In this document: one piece after another, positions 48,503 to 57,580 of the stretch
How positions within the stretch are numbered: position 1 is the stretch's first letter
Layout: every line of letters starts with the position of its first letter
Position numbers and translations under genes: made by a program
Notes under the pieces: generated by a model
What the model saw: the letters and a program-made list of their open reading frames with translations, nothing else
Database searches by the model: none
What the model was told of the DNA's origin: nothing
Assembly (NCBI GenBank): GCA_016708725.1
Contig: JADJFE010000001.1
Coordinates: forward strand, 558,001-622,000
Length of the DNA: 64,000 nucleotides
Direction of reading: 5' to 3'
DNA from: Candidatus Aalborgicola bjergmarkensis
Lineage (GTDB): Bacteria; Pseudomonadota; Gammaproteobacteria; Burkholderiales; Burkholderiaceae_C

Positions 48503-49414
48503 TCATGCCCAGGCTTCGATTAGTGGCCCGCCTTGTTCGATCAGAAATGCCTTGAACGCCTGCGCGGTGGGTGCCAGGTGTTTCTGGCGCAGGTGCGTGA
48601 TGTACCAGTTGCCCATCAGCGGCATGCCACTGACATCCAGCAAGGCGATGTGGCCGCTGGCCAGTTCATGGCGCACGGTGCGCAGCGACAGGAAGCTCAG
48701 GCCCATGCCCGCCATGACGGCTTGCTTGATGGTTTCGTTGCTGGGCATTTCCATGGCCACCGTGAGTTTGACTTCGTTCTGGGCAAATAGCCGCTCCATC
48801 GCCGCGCGGGTGCCCGAGCCGGGCTCGCGCACGACAAAACCATGTTCACCCAATGCGGCAAAGGGCAGATGCTTGCGCCGTGACAGCACATGTCCGGGCG
48901 CGGCGACGATGCCCAAGGGGTTGGTGGCGAAGGCTGTGGCGGTGCAATCGAGCGTATCGGGGGCGCGGCCCATGATCACGAGGTCGGCTTCATTGCGTGA
49001 GAGCATGCCCAGGATATTTTCCCGGTTGTCGATGCTCAAGGTAATGTCCACGCCAGAGTAGAGCTGCTTGAAACGCACCAGCAGCATGGGAACGAAGTAT
49101 TTGGCCGTACTGACCACCGCCAGGTTGATGCGGCCCTTGCGCATGTCCACATGCTCGGCCATGACGGCTTCGAGGTCGTTGAGTTTGCCAACGGCTGCAA
49201 TCGCATGCGCCAGAAACTCTTCGCCTGCAACGGTCAGGCGGATGTTGCGCCCGGCGGCCTCAACCAGTGCGATGCCAAAGGCTTCTTCGAGCTGGCGCAA
49301 TTGCATGGACACTGCCGGTTGGGTGACGAACAGGCGTTCGGCCGCTTTGGAAACCGAGCGCTGGCGCGCCACTTCGATGAAGGTCTGGATTTGCTTGAGG
49401 GTATAGTTGCGCAT
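48503..49414 (-). CDS. cbbR: LysR-type Calvin-cycle regulator CbbR
   Basis: 303 aa. The N-terminal HTH is MRNYTLKQIQTFIEVARQRSVSKAAERLFVTQPAVSMQLRQLEEAFGIALVEAAGR. The effector domain has NLAVVSTAKYFVPMLLVRFKQLYSGVDITLSIDNRENILGMLSRNEADLVIMGRAP, characteristic of CbbR. ATG 49414 directly precedes the HTH. It is divergent from the cbbY-F-P-T-Z operon and on the same strand as cbbM, and should activate both when reduced Calvin-cycle intermediates signal carbon need. Confidence 0.95.
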   Translation of the reverse strand: MRNYTLKQIQTFIEVARQRSVSKAAERLFVTQPAVSMQLRQLEEAFGIALVEAAGRNIRLTVAGEEFLAHAIAAVGKLNDLEAVMAEHVDMRKGRINLAVVSTAKYFVPMLLVRFKQLYSGVDITLSIDNRENILGMLSRNEADLVIMGRAPDTLDCTATAFATNPLGIVAAPGHVLSRRKHLPFAALGEHGFVVREPGSGTRAAMERLFAQNEVKLTVAMEMPSNETIKQAVMAGMGLSFLSLRTVRHELASGHIALLDVSGMPLMGNWYITHLRQKHLAPTAQAFKAFLIEQGGPLIEAWA

Positions 49415-49431
49415 AGCTGTTATCCATAAGT

Positions 49432-49472
49432 ATAAACTGATGAAAAATTCAAAAAACATGATTTGAGTTTAT
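49432..49472. promoter_or_regulatory. Putative CbbR operator in the cbbR-cbbY gap
   Basis: ATAAACT (49432-49438) and its inverse AGTTTAT (49466-49472) flank an AT-rich centre; TTATCCATAA lies just to the left (49420-49429). This dyad in the divergent gap between cbbR and cbbY is in the standard place for the CbbR binding region. Confidence 0.5.
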
Positions 49473-49530
49473 GTTTTCTGCCGGGTACAGTACCTCGACT
49501 TGCATAAAAAACTACCCTCGTTTATCCATC

Positions 49531-50250
49531 ATGTTACGTGCTCTGATTTTTGATGTTGATGGTACCCTGGCCGATACCGAAAGTGCCCACCGTGCGGCTT
49601 TCAACCGGGCATTTGCCGAACTTGGCAGTGCCTGGGTCTGGGACCATGCCACCTACACGCGCTTACTGGATGTTTCGGGCGGCAAGGAGCGCATCCTGCA
49701 TTACTGGCAACAGGTGCAGCCCGAAGTGCGTACTTGGCCACTGGATACGGTTCGCACCGAAATCGAACGCATCCATGCCCGCAAGACCGTGGCGTATGAA
49801 CACGCCGTGCGCGATGGCTCTGTCCCTTTGCGTCCTGGTGTGCAGCAATTGATTGTCGCGGCGCATGCCGCCGGGCTGCGGCTGGCAATTGCCACGACCA
49901 CCACACCCGCCAATATTGCCGCCTTGTTGTCTGCCACCTTGGGACCGGATTGGGCGGCTTACTTTGCTGTGATTGAGGACGCATCGACGGCGCCTTCCAA
50001 GAAGCCCGACCCCCAGGTGTATGTGCAGGCCCTGCAGCGTCTGGGGCTGCCCGTTAGCGACTGTCTGGCCTTTGAAGACTCGGCCAATGGGTTACAAGCA
50101 GCACGGCAGGCTGGTCTGGCGACTATCATTACCCCCAACGGTTTTACGGCAGACCATGATTTCACTGCGGCGCTGCGGATTTTGCCCGATCTGTCGGGTG
50201 TTTCCCTGGCGGATTTGCATGCCTGGCACGCCCGGATGCCGTCGATTTAA
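49531..50250 (+). CDS. cbbY: HAD-family sugar phosphatase CbbY
   Basis: 239 aa. HAD motif I IFDVDGTLADTESAHRAAFN, motif II/III region IATTTTPANIAALL and SKKPDPQVYVQALQRLG, motif IV CLAFEDSANGLQAARQAG. CbbY degrades xylulose-1,5-bisphosphate, a misfire product that inhibits RubisCO. ATG 49531 is the first codon of the conserved part. It leads the plus-strand cbb operon, 18 bp before cbbF. Confidence 0.9.
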   Translation: MLRALIFDVDGTLADTESAHRAAFNRAFAELGSAWVWDHATYTRLLDVSGGKERILHYWQQVQPEVRTWPLDTVRTEIERIHARKTVAYEHAVRDGSVPLRPGVQQLIVAAHAAGLRLAIATTTTPANIAALLSATLGPDWAAYFAVIEDASTAPSKKPDPQVYVQALQRLGLPVSDCLAFEDSANGLQAARQAGLATIITPNGFTADHDFTAALRILPDLSGVSLADLHAWHARMPSI

Positions 50251-50268
50251 CTTTAGAGAGATACCACC

Positions 50269-51363
50269 ATGCCATTCTCCAAACGCTATACGCTGACCCA
50301 ATACCTCATTGAGGAGCGGCGCCGTTTCCCCAGTGCCAGTGGCGATTTCAATGCCTTGATCCTGGACCTTGCCCTGGCGTGCAAGGCCATTTCGCGTGCG
50401 GTTGCCTTTGGCGAACTGGGTGGCGCGATGGGCAACCACGATGCCGATGGCGCGCATGCGATCAATGTACAAGGCGAAACCCAGAAAAAACTGGATGTCA
50501 TCAGCAATGAGTATTTCACGCGCCTGACCGAATGGAGTGGTCACCTGGCGGGTATGGCTTCCGAGGAAATGGAAGAGCCGTACCAGATTCCGGCGCGGCA
50601 CACGCGCGGCAAGTACCTGCTGGTGTTTGATCCGCTCGATGGCTCGTCCAATATTGATGTCAACGTATCGGTGGGCAGCATATTTTCGATCCTGCGCGCG
50701 CCGCAAGCAGTCATTGACAGTGGGCGCGACGTGGTGGATGCCGACTTCTTTCAGCCTGGCGCCACGCAGGCGGCAGCCGGTTATGCGCTATATGGCCCAA
50801 GCACCATGCTGGTCTTGTCGGTTGGCAATGGTGTGGCGGGCTTTACCTTGAATCCCAATCTGGGCGAGTTCATGTTGACGCACCCCAATATCCAGATTCC
50901 TGCCGACACCCATGAATTCGCCATCAACGCTTCCAACAGCCGTTTTTGGGAGCATCCGGTCAAACGTTACGTGGATGAATGTCTGGCTGGCAAGCCGGGG
51001 CCGCGTGGCAAGGATTTCAACATGCGCTGGATTGCCAGCATGGTCGCCGAGGCGCATCGCATCCTGATGCGTGGCGGCGTGTTCATGTACCCGCGCGACA
51101 CCAAGGATCCATCCAAGCCGGGACGCCTGCGTCTGCTGTACGAAGCCAACCCGATTGGTTTCCTCATGGAGCAAGCCGGTGGGCGTGCCAGTACCGGGCG
51201 CGAGCCGATGTTGGCGGTGCAGCCAACGTCGCTGCACCAGCGTATCGGTCTGGTATTCGGCTCCAGGAATGAAGTCGAGCGCATCGAACGCTACCACAGG
51301 GAGCCGGTGCAGGTCGAGTTGACGAATCCCTTGTTTGCCGAGCGCAGCCTGTTCAGGGACTGA
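50269..51363 (+). CDS. cbbF: Class I fructose-1,6-bisphosphatase CbbF
   Basis: 364 aa. Opens MPFSKRYTLTQYLIEERRRF; metal/phosphate site YLLVFDPLDGSSNIDVNVSVGSIFSI; substrate segment ARWI-like DFNMRWIASMVAEAHRILMRGGVFMYPRD; late KPGRLRLLYEANPIGFLMEQAGGRAS. It removes the C1 phosphate of fructose-1,6-bisphosphate (and possibly sedoheptulose-1,7-bisphosphate) for ribulose regeneration. AGAGAG ribosome site. In operon with cbbP (31 bp). Confidence 0.96.
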   Translation: MPFSKRYTLTQYLIEERRRFPSASGDFNALILDLALACKAISRAVAFGELGGAMGNHDADGAHAINVQGETQKKLDVISNEYFTRLTEWSGHLAGMASEEMEEPYQIPARHTRGKYLLVFDPLDGSSNIDVNVSVGSIFSILRAPQAVIDSGRDVVDADFFQPGATQAAAGYALYGPSTMLVLSVGNGVAGFTLNPNLGEFMLTHPNIQIPADTHEFAINASNSRFWEHPVKRYVDECLAGKPGPRGKDFNMRWIASMVAEAHRILMRGGVFMYPRDTKDPSKPGRLRLLYEANPIGFLMEQAGGRASTGREPMLAVQPTSLHQRIGLVFGSRNEVERIERYHREPVQVELTNPLFAERSLFRD

Positions 51364-51394
51364 TTGTTTTAAATTCAATTACGAAAGAGATGCT

Positions 51395-52270
51395 ATGTCA
51401 ATACGCCACCCCATCATTGCCATCACAGGCTCCAGCGGAGCCGGAACCACTTCGGTAACCCAGACTTTTGAGAACATTTTCCGGCGCGAAAACATCAAGG
51501 CGGCGGTGATCGAGGGCGATAGTTTTCACCGTTTTGATCGCAAGGACATGAAGACCAAAGGTGCCGAGGCAGAGGCTGCGGGCAACAACCATTTCAGCCA
51601 TTTTGGCCCGGAAAACAACCTGTTCGCTGAACTCGAAGAACTGTTTCGCAGCTATGGCGAAACCGGTACCGGCAAGCGCCGCAAGTATTTGCATGATGCC
51701 GAGGAGGCCGCCCCCTATAGCCAGGAGCCCGGTACCTTCACCCCCTGGGAAGATGTGCCTGTCAGCACCGATTTGCTGTTCTACGAGGGGCTGCATGGTG
51801 GTGTGGTGACACCCGAGGTCAATATCGCCCAGCACCCGGACCTGCTGATCGGGGTCGTGCCGGTCATCAACCTGGAGTGGATTCAAAAGCTCTACCGCGA
51901 CAAGTCCAAACGTGGCTACAGCACCGAGGCCGTGACCGACACCATTTTGCGACGCATGCCCGACTATGTGAACTTCATCTGCCCGCAGTTCATGCACACC
52001 CATGTCAACTTCCAGCGTGTGCCGATGGTGGACACGTCCAACCCCTTCATCGCGCGCGACATTCCCAGCGCTGACGAAAGCATGGTTGTGATCCGCTTCT
52101 CCAACCCCAAGGGCATCGACTTCCAGTACCTGCTGAACATGATTCACGACAGCTACATGAGCCGCGCCAACACCATCGTCGTGCCTGGCGGCAAGATGGA
52201 ACTGGCCATGCAACTGATTTTCACGCCCTTCATCTGGCGCATGATGGACCGCAAGAAGAAAGCTTCCTGA
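51395..52270 (+). CDS. cbbP: Phosphoribulokinase CbbP
   Basis: 291 aa. P-loop IIAITGSSGAGTTSVTQTFENIF, then AAVIEGDSFHRFDRKDMK with a catalytic Asp, RKYLHDAEEAAPYSQEPGTFTPWEDVP, LLFYEGLHGGVVTPEVNIAQ, and IQKLYRDKSKRGYSTEAVTDTILRRMPDYVNFICPQF. It phosphorylates ribulose-5-phosphate to the RubisCO substrate. ATG 51395 follows GAAAGAGA. This is the short bacterial octameric class. It lies 31 bp after cbbF and 44 bp before cbbT. Confidence 0.97.
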   Translation: MSIRHPIIAITGSSGAGTTSVTQTFENIFRRENIKAAVIEGDSFHRFDRKDMKTKGAEAEAAGNNHFSHFGPENNLFAELEELFRSYGETGTGKRRKYLHDAEEAAPYSQEPGTFTPWEDVPVSTDLLFYEGLHGGVVTPEVNIAQHPDLLIGVVPVINLEWIQKLYRDKSKRGYSTEAVTDTILRRMPDYVNFICPQFMHTHVNFQRVPMVDTSNPFIARDIPSADESMVVIRFSNPKGIDFQYLLNMIHDSYMSRANTIVVPGGKMELAMQLIFTPFIWRMMDRKKKAS

Positions 52271-52314
52271 TAACCCCACCGCACAGCCATAGGCTGGTTA
52301 CATTGAAGGACCCT

Positions 52315-54336
52315 ATGACAACAACCCCCACCCCCGAACTCGCCAAACTGATGGCCAATGCCATTCGCATGCTCGCAGTTGATGCCGTTGAAAAGGCCAA
52401 ATCCGGCCACCCCGGCGCGCCCATGGGCATGGCCGATATTGCCGAAGTGCTGTGGAACCGGCATTTGCGCCATAACCCGGCCAACCCGCAATGGGCCGAC
52501 CGGGACCGCTTCGTGCTCTCCAATGGCCATGGCTCGATGCTCATTTACGCGCTCTTGCACCTCACCGGCTACGATCTGCCGATGGATGAACTGCGCAAGT
52601 TCCGCCAGTTGCACAGCAAGACTGCGGGCCACCCGGAATTCGGCATCACCCCTGGCGTGGAAACTACCACCGGCCCGCTGGGACAGGGCATTGCCAATGC
52701 CGTGGGCATGGCTTTCGGCGAGAAACTGCTGGCCAGCGAATTCAACCGCGAAGGCCATACCGTGGTCGATCACATGACCTACGTATTCCTGGGCGACGGT
52801 TGTCTGATGGAAGGTATCAGCCACGAAGCCTGCGCTTTGGCGGGCACCTTGCGCTTGTCCAAACTGGTTGCGCTCTACGACGACAACGGCATTTCGATTG
52901 ACGGCCATGTGGAGGGCTGGTTTACCGACGATACGCCCAAGCGTTTCGAGGCCTATGGCTGGAATGTGATTGCCAATGTCGATGGCCACAACCTGACCGC
53001 TGTGGATGCGGCCATTCAAGCTGCCAAGGCACAAGCCAACACCCCGGATGGCAAGCCGACCCTGATTTGCTGCAAGACCGTCATCGGCATGGGTTCGCCC
53101 AACAAGGCGGGTACGCACGACGTGCATGGTGCTGCGTTGGGTGCTGCAGAGGTTGCCGCGACCCGCACGGCTTTGGGCTGGACCGAGGCGCCGTTCGAGA
53201 TTCCAGCGGAAGTCGTTTCCGCCTGGAACGCTGTCGAGCGTGGCCGGGCGGTAGAAAACGCCTGGCGTACACGTTTTGACGCTTACCGCAGCGCCCATCC
53301 CGCGCTCGCTGCAGAGTTCGAGCGCCGCATGGCAGGGCAATTGTCAGAAGCATTCACTGCAAAGCTTCCCGAATTGCTGGCTGCCATTGCCGCCAAGCCC
53401 GATTCCTTTGCCACGCGCAAGGCCAGCCAGAACGCGCTGGATGCACTGGCACCGCTCTTGCCCGAATTCTTTGGCGGCAGCGCTGATCTGACCGGATCAA
53501 ATCTGACCAATTTCAAAGGCTGCACCAAGGCCGGACGTGACACCTGGGGCAACCATTTGAGCTACGGCGTGCGCGAATTCGGCATGGCGGCCATCATGAA
53601 CGGCATCGCGCTGCACGGCGGTTATCTGCCCTATGGCGGCACCTTCCTGACCTTTAGCGACTACAGCCGCAACGCCATCCGCATGGCAGCACTCATGAAG
53701 CTGCGCGTGGTGCATGTCTTTACCCATGACAGCATTGGCCTGGGCGAAGACGGCCCGACGCACCAGAGTGTCGAGCACATTCCATCCCTGCGCATCATTC
53801 CGAATCTGAATGTCTGGCGTCCGGCCGATGGGCTGGAGACGGCGGTGGCCTGGGCCAGTGCGGTAGAGCGCAAAGACGGCCCCAGCGCTTTGTGCCTGTC
53901 GCGCCAGAACCTGCCGCGCTTGACGAACACCGATATGGTCGAAGGCATCCGCAAAGGCGGCTACGTCATTGCGGATGCGCCGCAAGCCAAAGCCGTCATC
54001 ATCGCCACCGGCTCCGAGCTGGAACTGGCCATGCAGGCCCAGGCCACGCTGGCTGCGGAAGGGATTGCCACGCGCGTGGTCTCCATGCCCTGCAGCAATG
54101 TCTTTGACCAGCAAAGCTTTGCGTACCAGGAAGAGGTCTTGCCTTCCAACCTGCCCGCAGTCGCCATTGAAGCCGCACACCCCGATTTCTGGCGCAAGTA
54201 CGTGGGCCGCAATGGCGCGGTCGTTGGTATCGCCAGCTTTGGCGAGTCGGCCCCGGCCAAGGACTTGTATGCCCACTTTGGCATCACTGCTGCGCGTGTG
54301 GTGGACGCAGTGCGTGCGCGGGTAGCCAGTGCATGA
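52315..54336 (+). CDS. cbbT: Transketolase CbbT
   Basis: 673 aa, full length. MANAIRMLAVDAVEKAKSGHPGAPMGMADIAEVLW at the N-terminus, thiamine-diphosphate motif FLGDGCLMEGISHEACALAG...LYDDNGISIDG, pyrimidine domain FFGGSADLTGSNLTNFKG and FTHDSIGLGEDGPTHQSVEH. It moves two-carbon units in the regenerative part of the Calvin cycle. The ATG at 52315 is preferred over the upstream TTG at 52303; GAAGGA precedes it. Its stop overlaps the next start. Confidence 0.96.
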   Translation: MTTTPTPELAKLMANAIRMLAVDAVEKAKSGHPGAPMGMADIAEVLWNRHLRHNPANPQWADRDRFVLSNGHGSMLIYALLHLTGYDLPMDELRKFRQLHSKTAGHPEFGITPGVETTTGPLGQGIANAVGMAFGEKLLASEFNREGHTVVDHMTYVFLGDGCLMEGISHEACALAGTLRLSKLVALYDDNGISIDGHVEGWFTDDTPKRFEAYGWNVIANVDGHNLTAVDAAIQAAKAQANTPDGKPTLICCKTVIGMGSPNKAGTHDVHGAALGAAEVAATRTALGWTEAPFEIPAEVVSAWNAVERGRAVENAWRTRFDAYRSAHPALAAEFERRMAGQLSEAFTAKLPELLAAIAAKPDSFATRKASQNALDALAPLLPEFFGGSADLTGSNLTNFKGCTKAGRDTWGNHLSYGVREFGMAAIMNGIALHGGYLPYGGTFLTFSDYSRNAIRMAALMKLRVVHVFTHDSIGLGEDGPTHQSVEHIPSLRIIPNLNVWRPADGLETAVAWASAVERKDGPSALCLSRQNLPRLTNTDMVEGIRKGGYVIADAPQAKAVIIATGSELELAMQAQATLAAEGIATRVVSMPCSNVFDQQSFAYQEEVLPSNLPAVAIEAAHPDFWRKYVGRNGAVVGIASFGESAPAKDLYAHFGITAARVVDAVRARVASA

Positions 54337-55013
54337 GTCGTCTGCCCTTTGACCTGGTTTTATTCGACCTGGACGGCACGCTGATTGAAACCGCGCCGGA
54401 AATTTTCGACGCAACCAACGACACGCTGCGCCACTTTGGCGTGGGTGAAGTCAGCGCCCAACAGGTGCGCGACTGGATAGGGCAGGGCACACGCGAGTTG
54501 CTGATCCTGGCACTGGCCCATAGCACCCAGACCGCAGTGGAGGCGGTGCGCGCCAGTGCGGACCTGCCGGAAAAAATCGCTGAATTTGGCAAGCACTACC
54601 AGCGCCGCTGTGGGACGAACAGCTATTTGTATCCCCAGGTGCGCGAAACCCTGCTGGCGCTGCGCCGACAAGGCATCAAGCTGGCCGTGGTGACCAATAA
54701 AGAGGAGCTTTACACCCGTCTGATACTCGACGCGCACCAGTTGACACCGCTGCTGGATTCCGTCATCAGCGGCGACACCCTGTCCACCAAAAAACCCGAT
54801 CCGCAAGGCATTGCCCGTTGCCTGGCCGAGTTTGGCGTAACGCCAGAGCGCGCGTTGTTTGTGGGCGACTCGTCGATTGATGTGCAGACCGCACGCAACG
54901 CTGGCGTGCCGGTCTGGGTGCTGCCTTACGGCTACAACATGGGCCAGCCCATCGAGGCGAGCCAGCCGGATCGGGTCATTGCCGATTGTTCGGCCTTGCT
55001 TTTCGGGGCGTAG
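54333..55013 (+). CDS. cbbZ: Phosphoglycolate phosphatase CbbZ (Gph)
   Basis: 226 aa. HAD motifs: LVLFDLDGTLIETAPEIFDATN, LAVVTNKEELYTRLIL, SGDTLSTKKPDPQGIARCL, ALFVGDSSIDVQTARNAG. It dephosphorylates 2-phosphoglycolate made by the oxygenase reaction of RubisCO. It overlaps cbbT by 4 bp (ATGA) and is the last gene of the operon; a convergent kinase gene ends 8 bp further on. Confidence 0.93.
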   Translation: MSRLPFDLVLFDLDGTLIETAPEIFDATNDTLRHFGVGEVSAQQVRDWIGQGTRELLILALAHSTQTAVEAVRASADLPEKIAEFGKHYQRRCGTNSYLYPQVRETLLALRRQGIKLAVVTNKEELYTRLILDAHQLTPLLDSVISGDTLSTKKPDPQGIARCLAEFGVTPERALFVGDSSIDVQTARNAGVPVWVLPYGYNMGQPIEASQPDRVIADCSALLFGA

Positions 55014-55020
55014 CGCGTCT

Positions 55021-57501
55021 TCACGCCTGCGAATGCTCCACCTTTCTGCCAAGTTCGCGTTCACGCTCGTGTTCGCGCTGGCGTAGCACATCACACATGA
55101 CGTTGAAGGTGCGCGCCAGACGGCCAATTTCGTCGGTGGTGGTGACCGTGACGTGAGCCTGGTCAAAATTGCCCGCCTTCAAGGCTTCGGAGGCGCGTGT
55201 TAATTGCAGGATCGGGCGCACCAGATTGCGCGAGAGCGACATGGCAAACAGGATAAATACCAGCCCGACCAGCGCCACGCTGTAGAGCATGTTCACAAAC
55301 AACTGGTTCAGCGGCGCTTCAAATTTGCTCAAGGGCTCGCTCACCAGCAAATGCCAGTCGGTGCCCGGAACCGGCGCGTAGCCGGTGATTTCTTCGGCAT
55401 TGGAAATCGCCGAGCGGTAACGCATATTGCCCGGCGCTTTGGCACCCAGTACCTGTTGGGCCAGCTCGGGCATGGGCAAATCGCTGACTCCGCCCTTACC
55501 ATAACGCTGGTCTTGCTCGATCTCGACCTTTTTCTCTGCCGACAAGGGGGTGATGGCACGGTAGCGGTAGCGCGTATCGGGGTGGTGCACCAGGACGCCA
55601 TCACCGTCAACCAGCATAGCGGTTCTGCCCTCGTTATCCCGCGTGGCATCAACCAGGCGCGTGATGGAAGCGCCATTGATGCGCATGGACACCAGCCCGA
55701 TGATCTTGCGCTCTGGGTTGTAGATCGGATGCGAGAAAAACATGCCCGGCTCAGGGATCACCGCGCCCACGATCAGGCTGGAAATATGCACCCGGCCTTC
55801 CATTGTCACCTTGTAATAGTCACGAAACTTGTAGTTCACACCAATCACGCCGGGCACTGTGGACGCCAGCGTCAGGCCCTCGGCATCAATCACCTGCACC
55901 GAGCGCACATCGGGATTGGCCTGGCGCAAGCCATTGAGTTTATTGATGATTTCCTCACGGCCCGCATCGGTTGGCTGTGATAAGAACGCGATGAAATCGT
56001 TGTCCGAACCCAGATATGCGGCCAGATTGCGGCTGTCGTTCAGCAGTTGCGCCACCTCCCCGGCGGTGCTGATGGCTAGACTTTCCATATTGTGCAACTG
56101 GTTTTTCGACGTGCGCGCCAGATCGTCGCGCAGGTTGTAATACGCGGTAATCAGCATGGGCAAAATGGCCGCCAGCACCATGAAAGCCGTGATGCGGCTG
56201 ACCAGGGGCCACGATCCGGGCTTGAGCACTTTTTCGCGCAGGGTTTTCCAACCACGCGCCAGCCGACTGGGTTCTCCTGTCGATTTCTGGTCGGATACAA
56301 CCCGCGTTTCCTGTGCATCCGAGGCCAGAAACGCTTCTTGCAAATGCAAAATTTCCGGGTGGTTCGCAAACAGCGCTTTGCATAGGGCGGGGATGTCTGC
56401 GGGGCGCTGTGCGGGTTCAATGCTCAAAGCCCAGTCTATGGCCCGCAACAAGGCCACGCCATACCGTCCCTGGCCCAGTTCTGCGGCAGAGTGCATAGGT
56501 TCGGACGCGCGCCTGGGGGCGGGGATGGGTTTTTGGTCACAAACCATCCAGTACAAGGTTGCCCCCAGGGCATAGACATCGGTCCACGGGCCTTGTTCGT
56601 GGCCTTCATATTGTTCAATGGGTGCATAACCGGGGGTATAGACCACATCCGCATTCACCGCCGCATGGGTCGTGCGCCGCGCCGAGCCAAAGTCCAGCAG
56701 CACCAGGCTGCCGTCTTCTGCGCGCACGTAAATGTTGTCCGGCTTGATGTCGCGGTGCAGATAACCCGTGCTGTGGATATAGGCCAGGCCATCGAGCAGC
56801 GGTTGCAGCAGCGCCACCAGTTCGGATTCGGACAGATTCTTGTTTTGAGGCCACCAGTCCTTCAAGCACGTGCCACGTTCATAGTCCAGCACCATATAGG
56901 CCGTGGCATTGGCCTCGAAAAAGCGCGCCACGCGCACGATGTTCGGATGGCGAAACGAGGCCAGGGTGCGCGCCTCTTCCAGAAAACCATCGAGCCAGGC
57001 ATGGTAAAGCTGCGCGTCCTCGGCACGGCGCAGCGGCTCCAGCTTGCCGTCTTGCATCCGGTGGGCAAACTGTTGCGGAAAGTATTCTTTGAGCGCGACC
57101 TGCACGTTCAGGTTCACATCGGTAGCCAGATAGGTTACGCCAAAGCCACCCCGTCCCAGCACGCGGTCAATGCGGTACTCGCCCAGCATATAGCCATTTG
57201 GCAGCGGCTCGGTCGAGCCTTCGTGCGCGTGCATGGCGATGGCTGTGGACTCCGAAATCTGGGTGGCATCGGGGTCTTCGGGGGCGCCAGGCTTGGGTGC
57301 TGGTTCATGCAACGGAGCCGCCATCACCTCTGTTGCAAGATACTCCGTCTTGTCTGTCGGGGACGGGGAATTGCTTGCAGGTGCTGCCGAGGCAATGCGC
57401 TGTGACAATTGCTCGCGCAGCTTGCGCTCCAGTGCAACGATTTTTTCCAGTTTGCGCACATGCTCTTGCAACTGGGCGATTTGGTTTACATCTTCGGTCA
57501 T
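55021..57501 (-). CDS. Ser/Thr protein kinase fused to Cache sensor and HAMP
   Basis: 826 aa. Residues about 1-30 are a coiled coil (IAQLQEHVRKLEKIVALERKLREQL). About 108-375 are a Hanks-type kinase: YRIDRVLGRGGFGVTYLATD, VALKEYFP (Lys), LHRDIKPDNIYV, LLDFGSARRTTHAA, YAPIEQYEGHEQGPWTDVYALG. A helix near 435-458 (ITAFMVLAAILPMLITAYY) starts an extracytoplasmic dCache-like sensor (GRVHISSLIVGAVIPEPGMFFSHPIYNP), a second helix (MLYSVALVGLVFILFAMSLS) follows, then a HAMP ending at the C-terminus. The kinase lies before the sensor, an unusual order. It probably phosphorylates cytoplasmic targets in response to a small ligand. Confidence 0.9.
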   Translation of the reverse strand: MTEDVNQIAQLQEHVRKLEKIVALERKLREQLSQRIASAAPASNSPSPTDKTEYLATEVMAAPLHEPAPKPGAPEDPDATQISESTAIAMHAHEGSTEPLPNGYMLGEYRIDRVLGRGGFGVTYLATDVNLNVQVALKEYFPQQFAHRMQDGKLEPLRRAEDAQLYHAWLDGFLEEARTLASFRHPNIVRVARFFEANATAYMVLDYERGTCLKDWWPQNKNLSESELVALLQPLLDGLAYIHSTGYLHRDIKPDNIYVRAEDGSLVLLDFGSARRTTHAAVNADVVYTPGYAPIEQYEGHEQGPWTDVYALGATLYWMVCDQKPIPAPRRASEPMHSAAELGQGRYGVALLRAIDWALSIEPAQRPADIPALCKALFANHPEILHLQEAFLASDAQETRVVSDQKSTGEPSRLARGWKTLREKVLKPGSWPLVSRITAFMVLAAILPMLITAYYNLRDDLARTSKNQLHNMESLAISTAGEVAQLLNDSRNLAAYLGSDNDFIAFLSQPTDAGREEIINKLNGLRQANPDVRSVQVIDAEGLTLASTVPGVIGVNYKFRDYYKVTMEGRVHISSLIVGAVIPEPGMFFSHPIYNPERKIIGLVSMRINGASITRLVDATRDNEGRTAMLVDGDGVLVHHPDTRYRYRAITPLSAEKKVEIEQDQRYGKGGVSDLPMPELAQQVLGAKAPGNMRYRSAISNAEEITGYAPVPGTDWHLLVSEPLSKFEAPLNQLFVNMLYSVALVGLVFILFAMSLSRNLVRPILQLTRASEALKAGNFDQAHVTVTTTDEIGRLARTFNVMCDVLRQREHERERELGRKVEHSQA

Positions 57502-57556
57502 GGGAAATATGGTGGAATGGTCAGTTGGTTTATAAGTGAAATATGCCCTTATCGCT

Positions 57557-57580
57557 CGTGGGACGTGCGGGAGTAGCTAT
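57557..57580. repeat. Half repeat at the 3' end of the first histidine kinase gene
   Basis: CTCGTGGGACGTGCGGGAGTAGCTAT matches the outer right arm of the 176-bp element. The terminal CTA (57577-57579) serves as the TAG stop codon of the histidine kinase gene on the minus strand, so the repeat end is part of the coding sequence. Confidence 0.55.
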
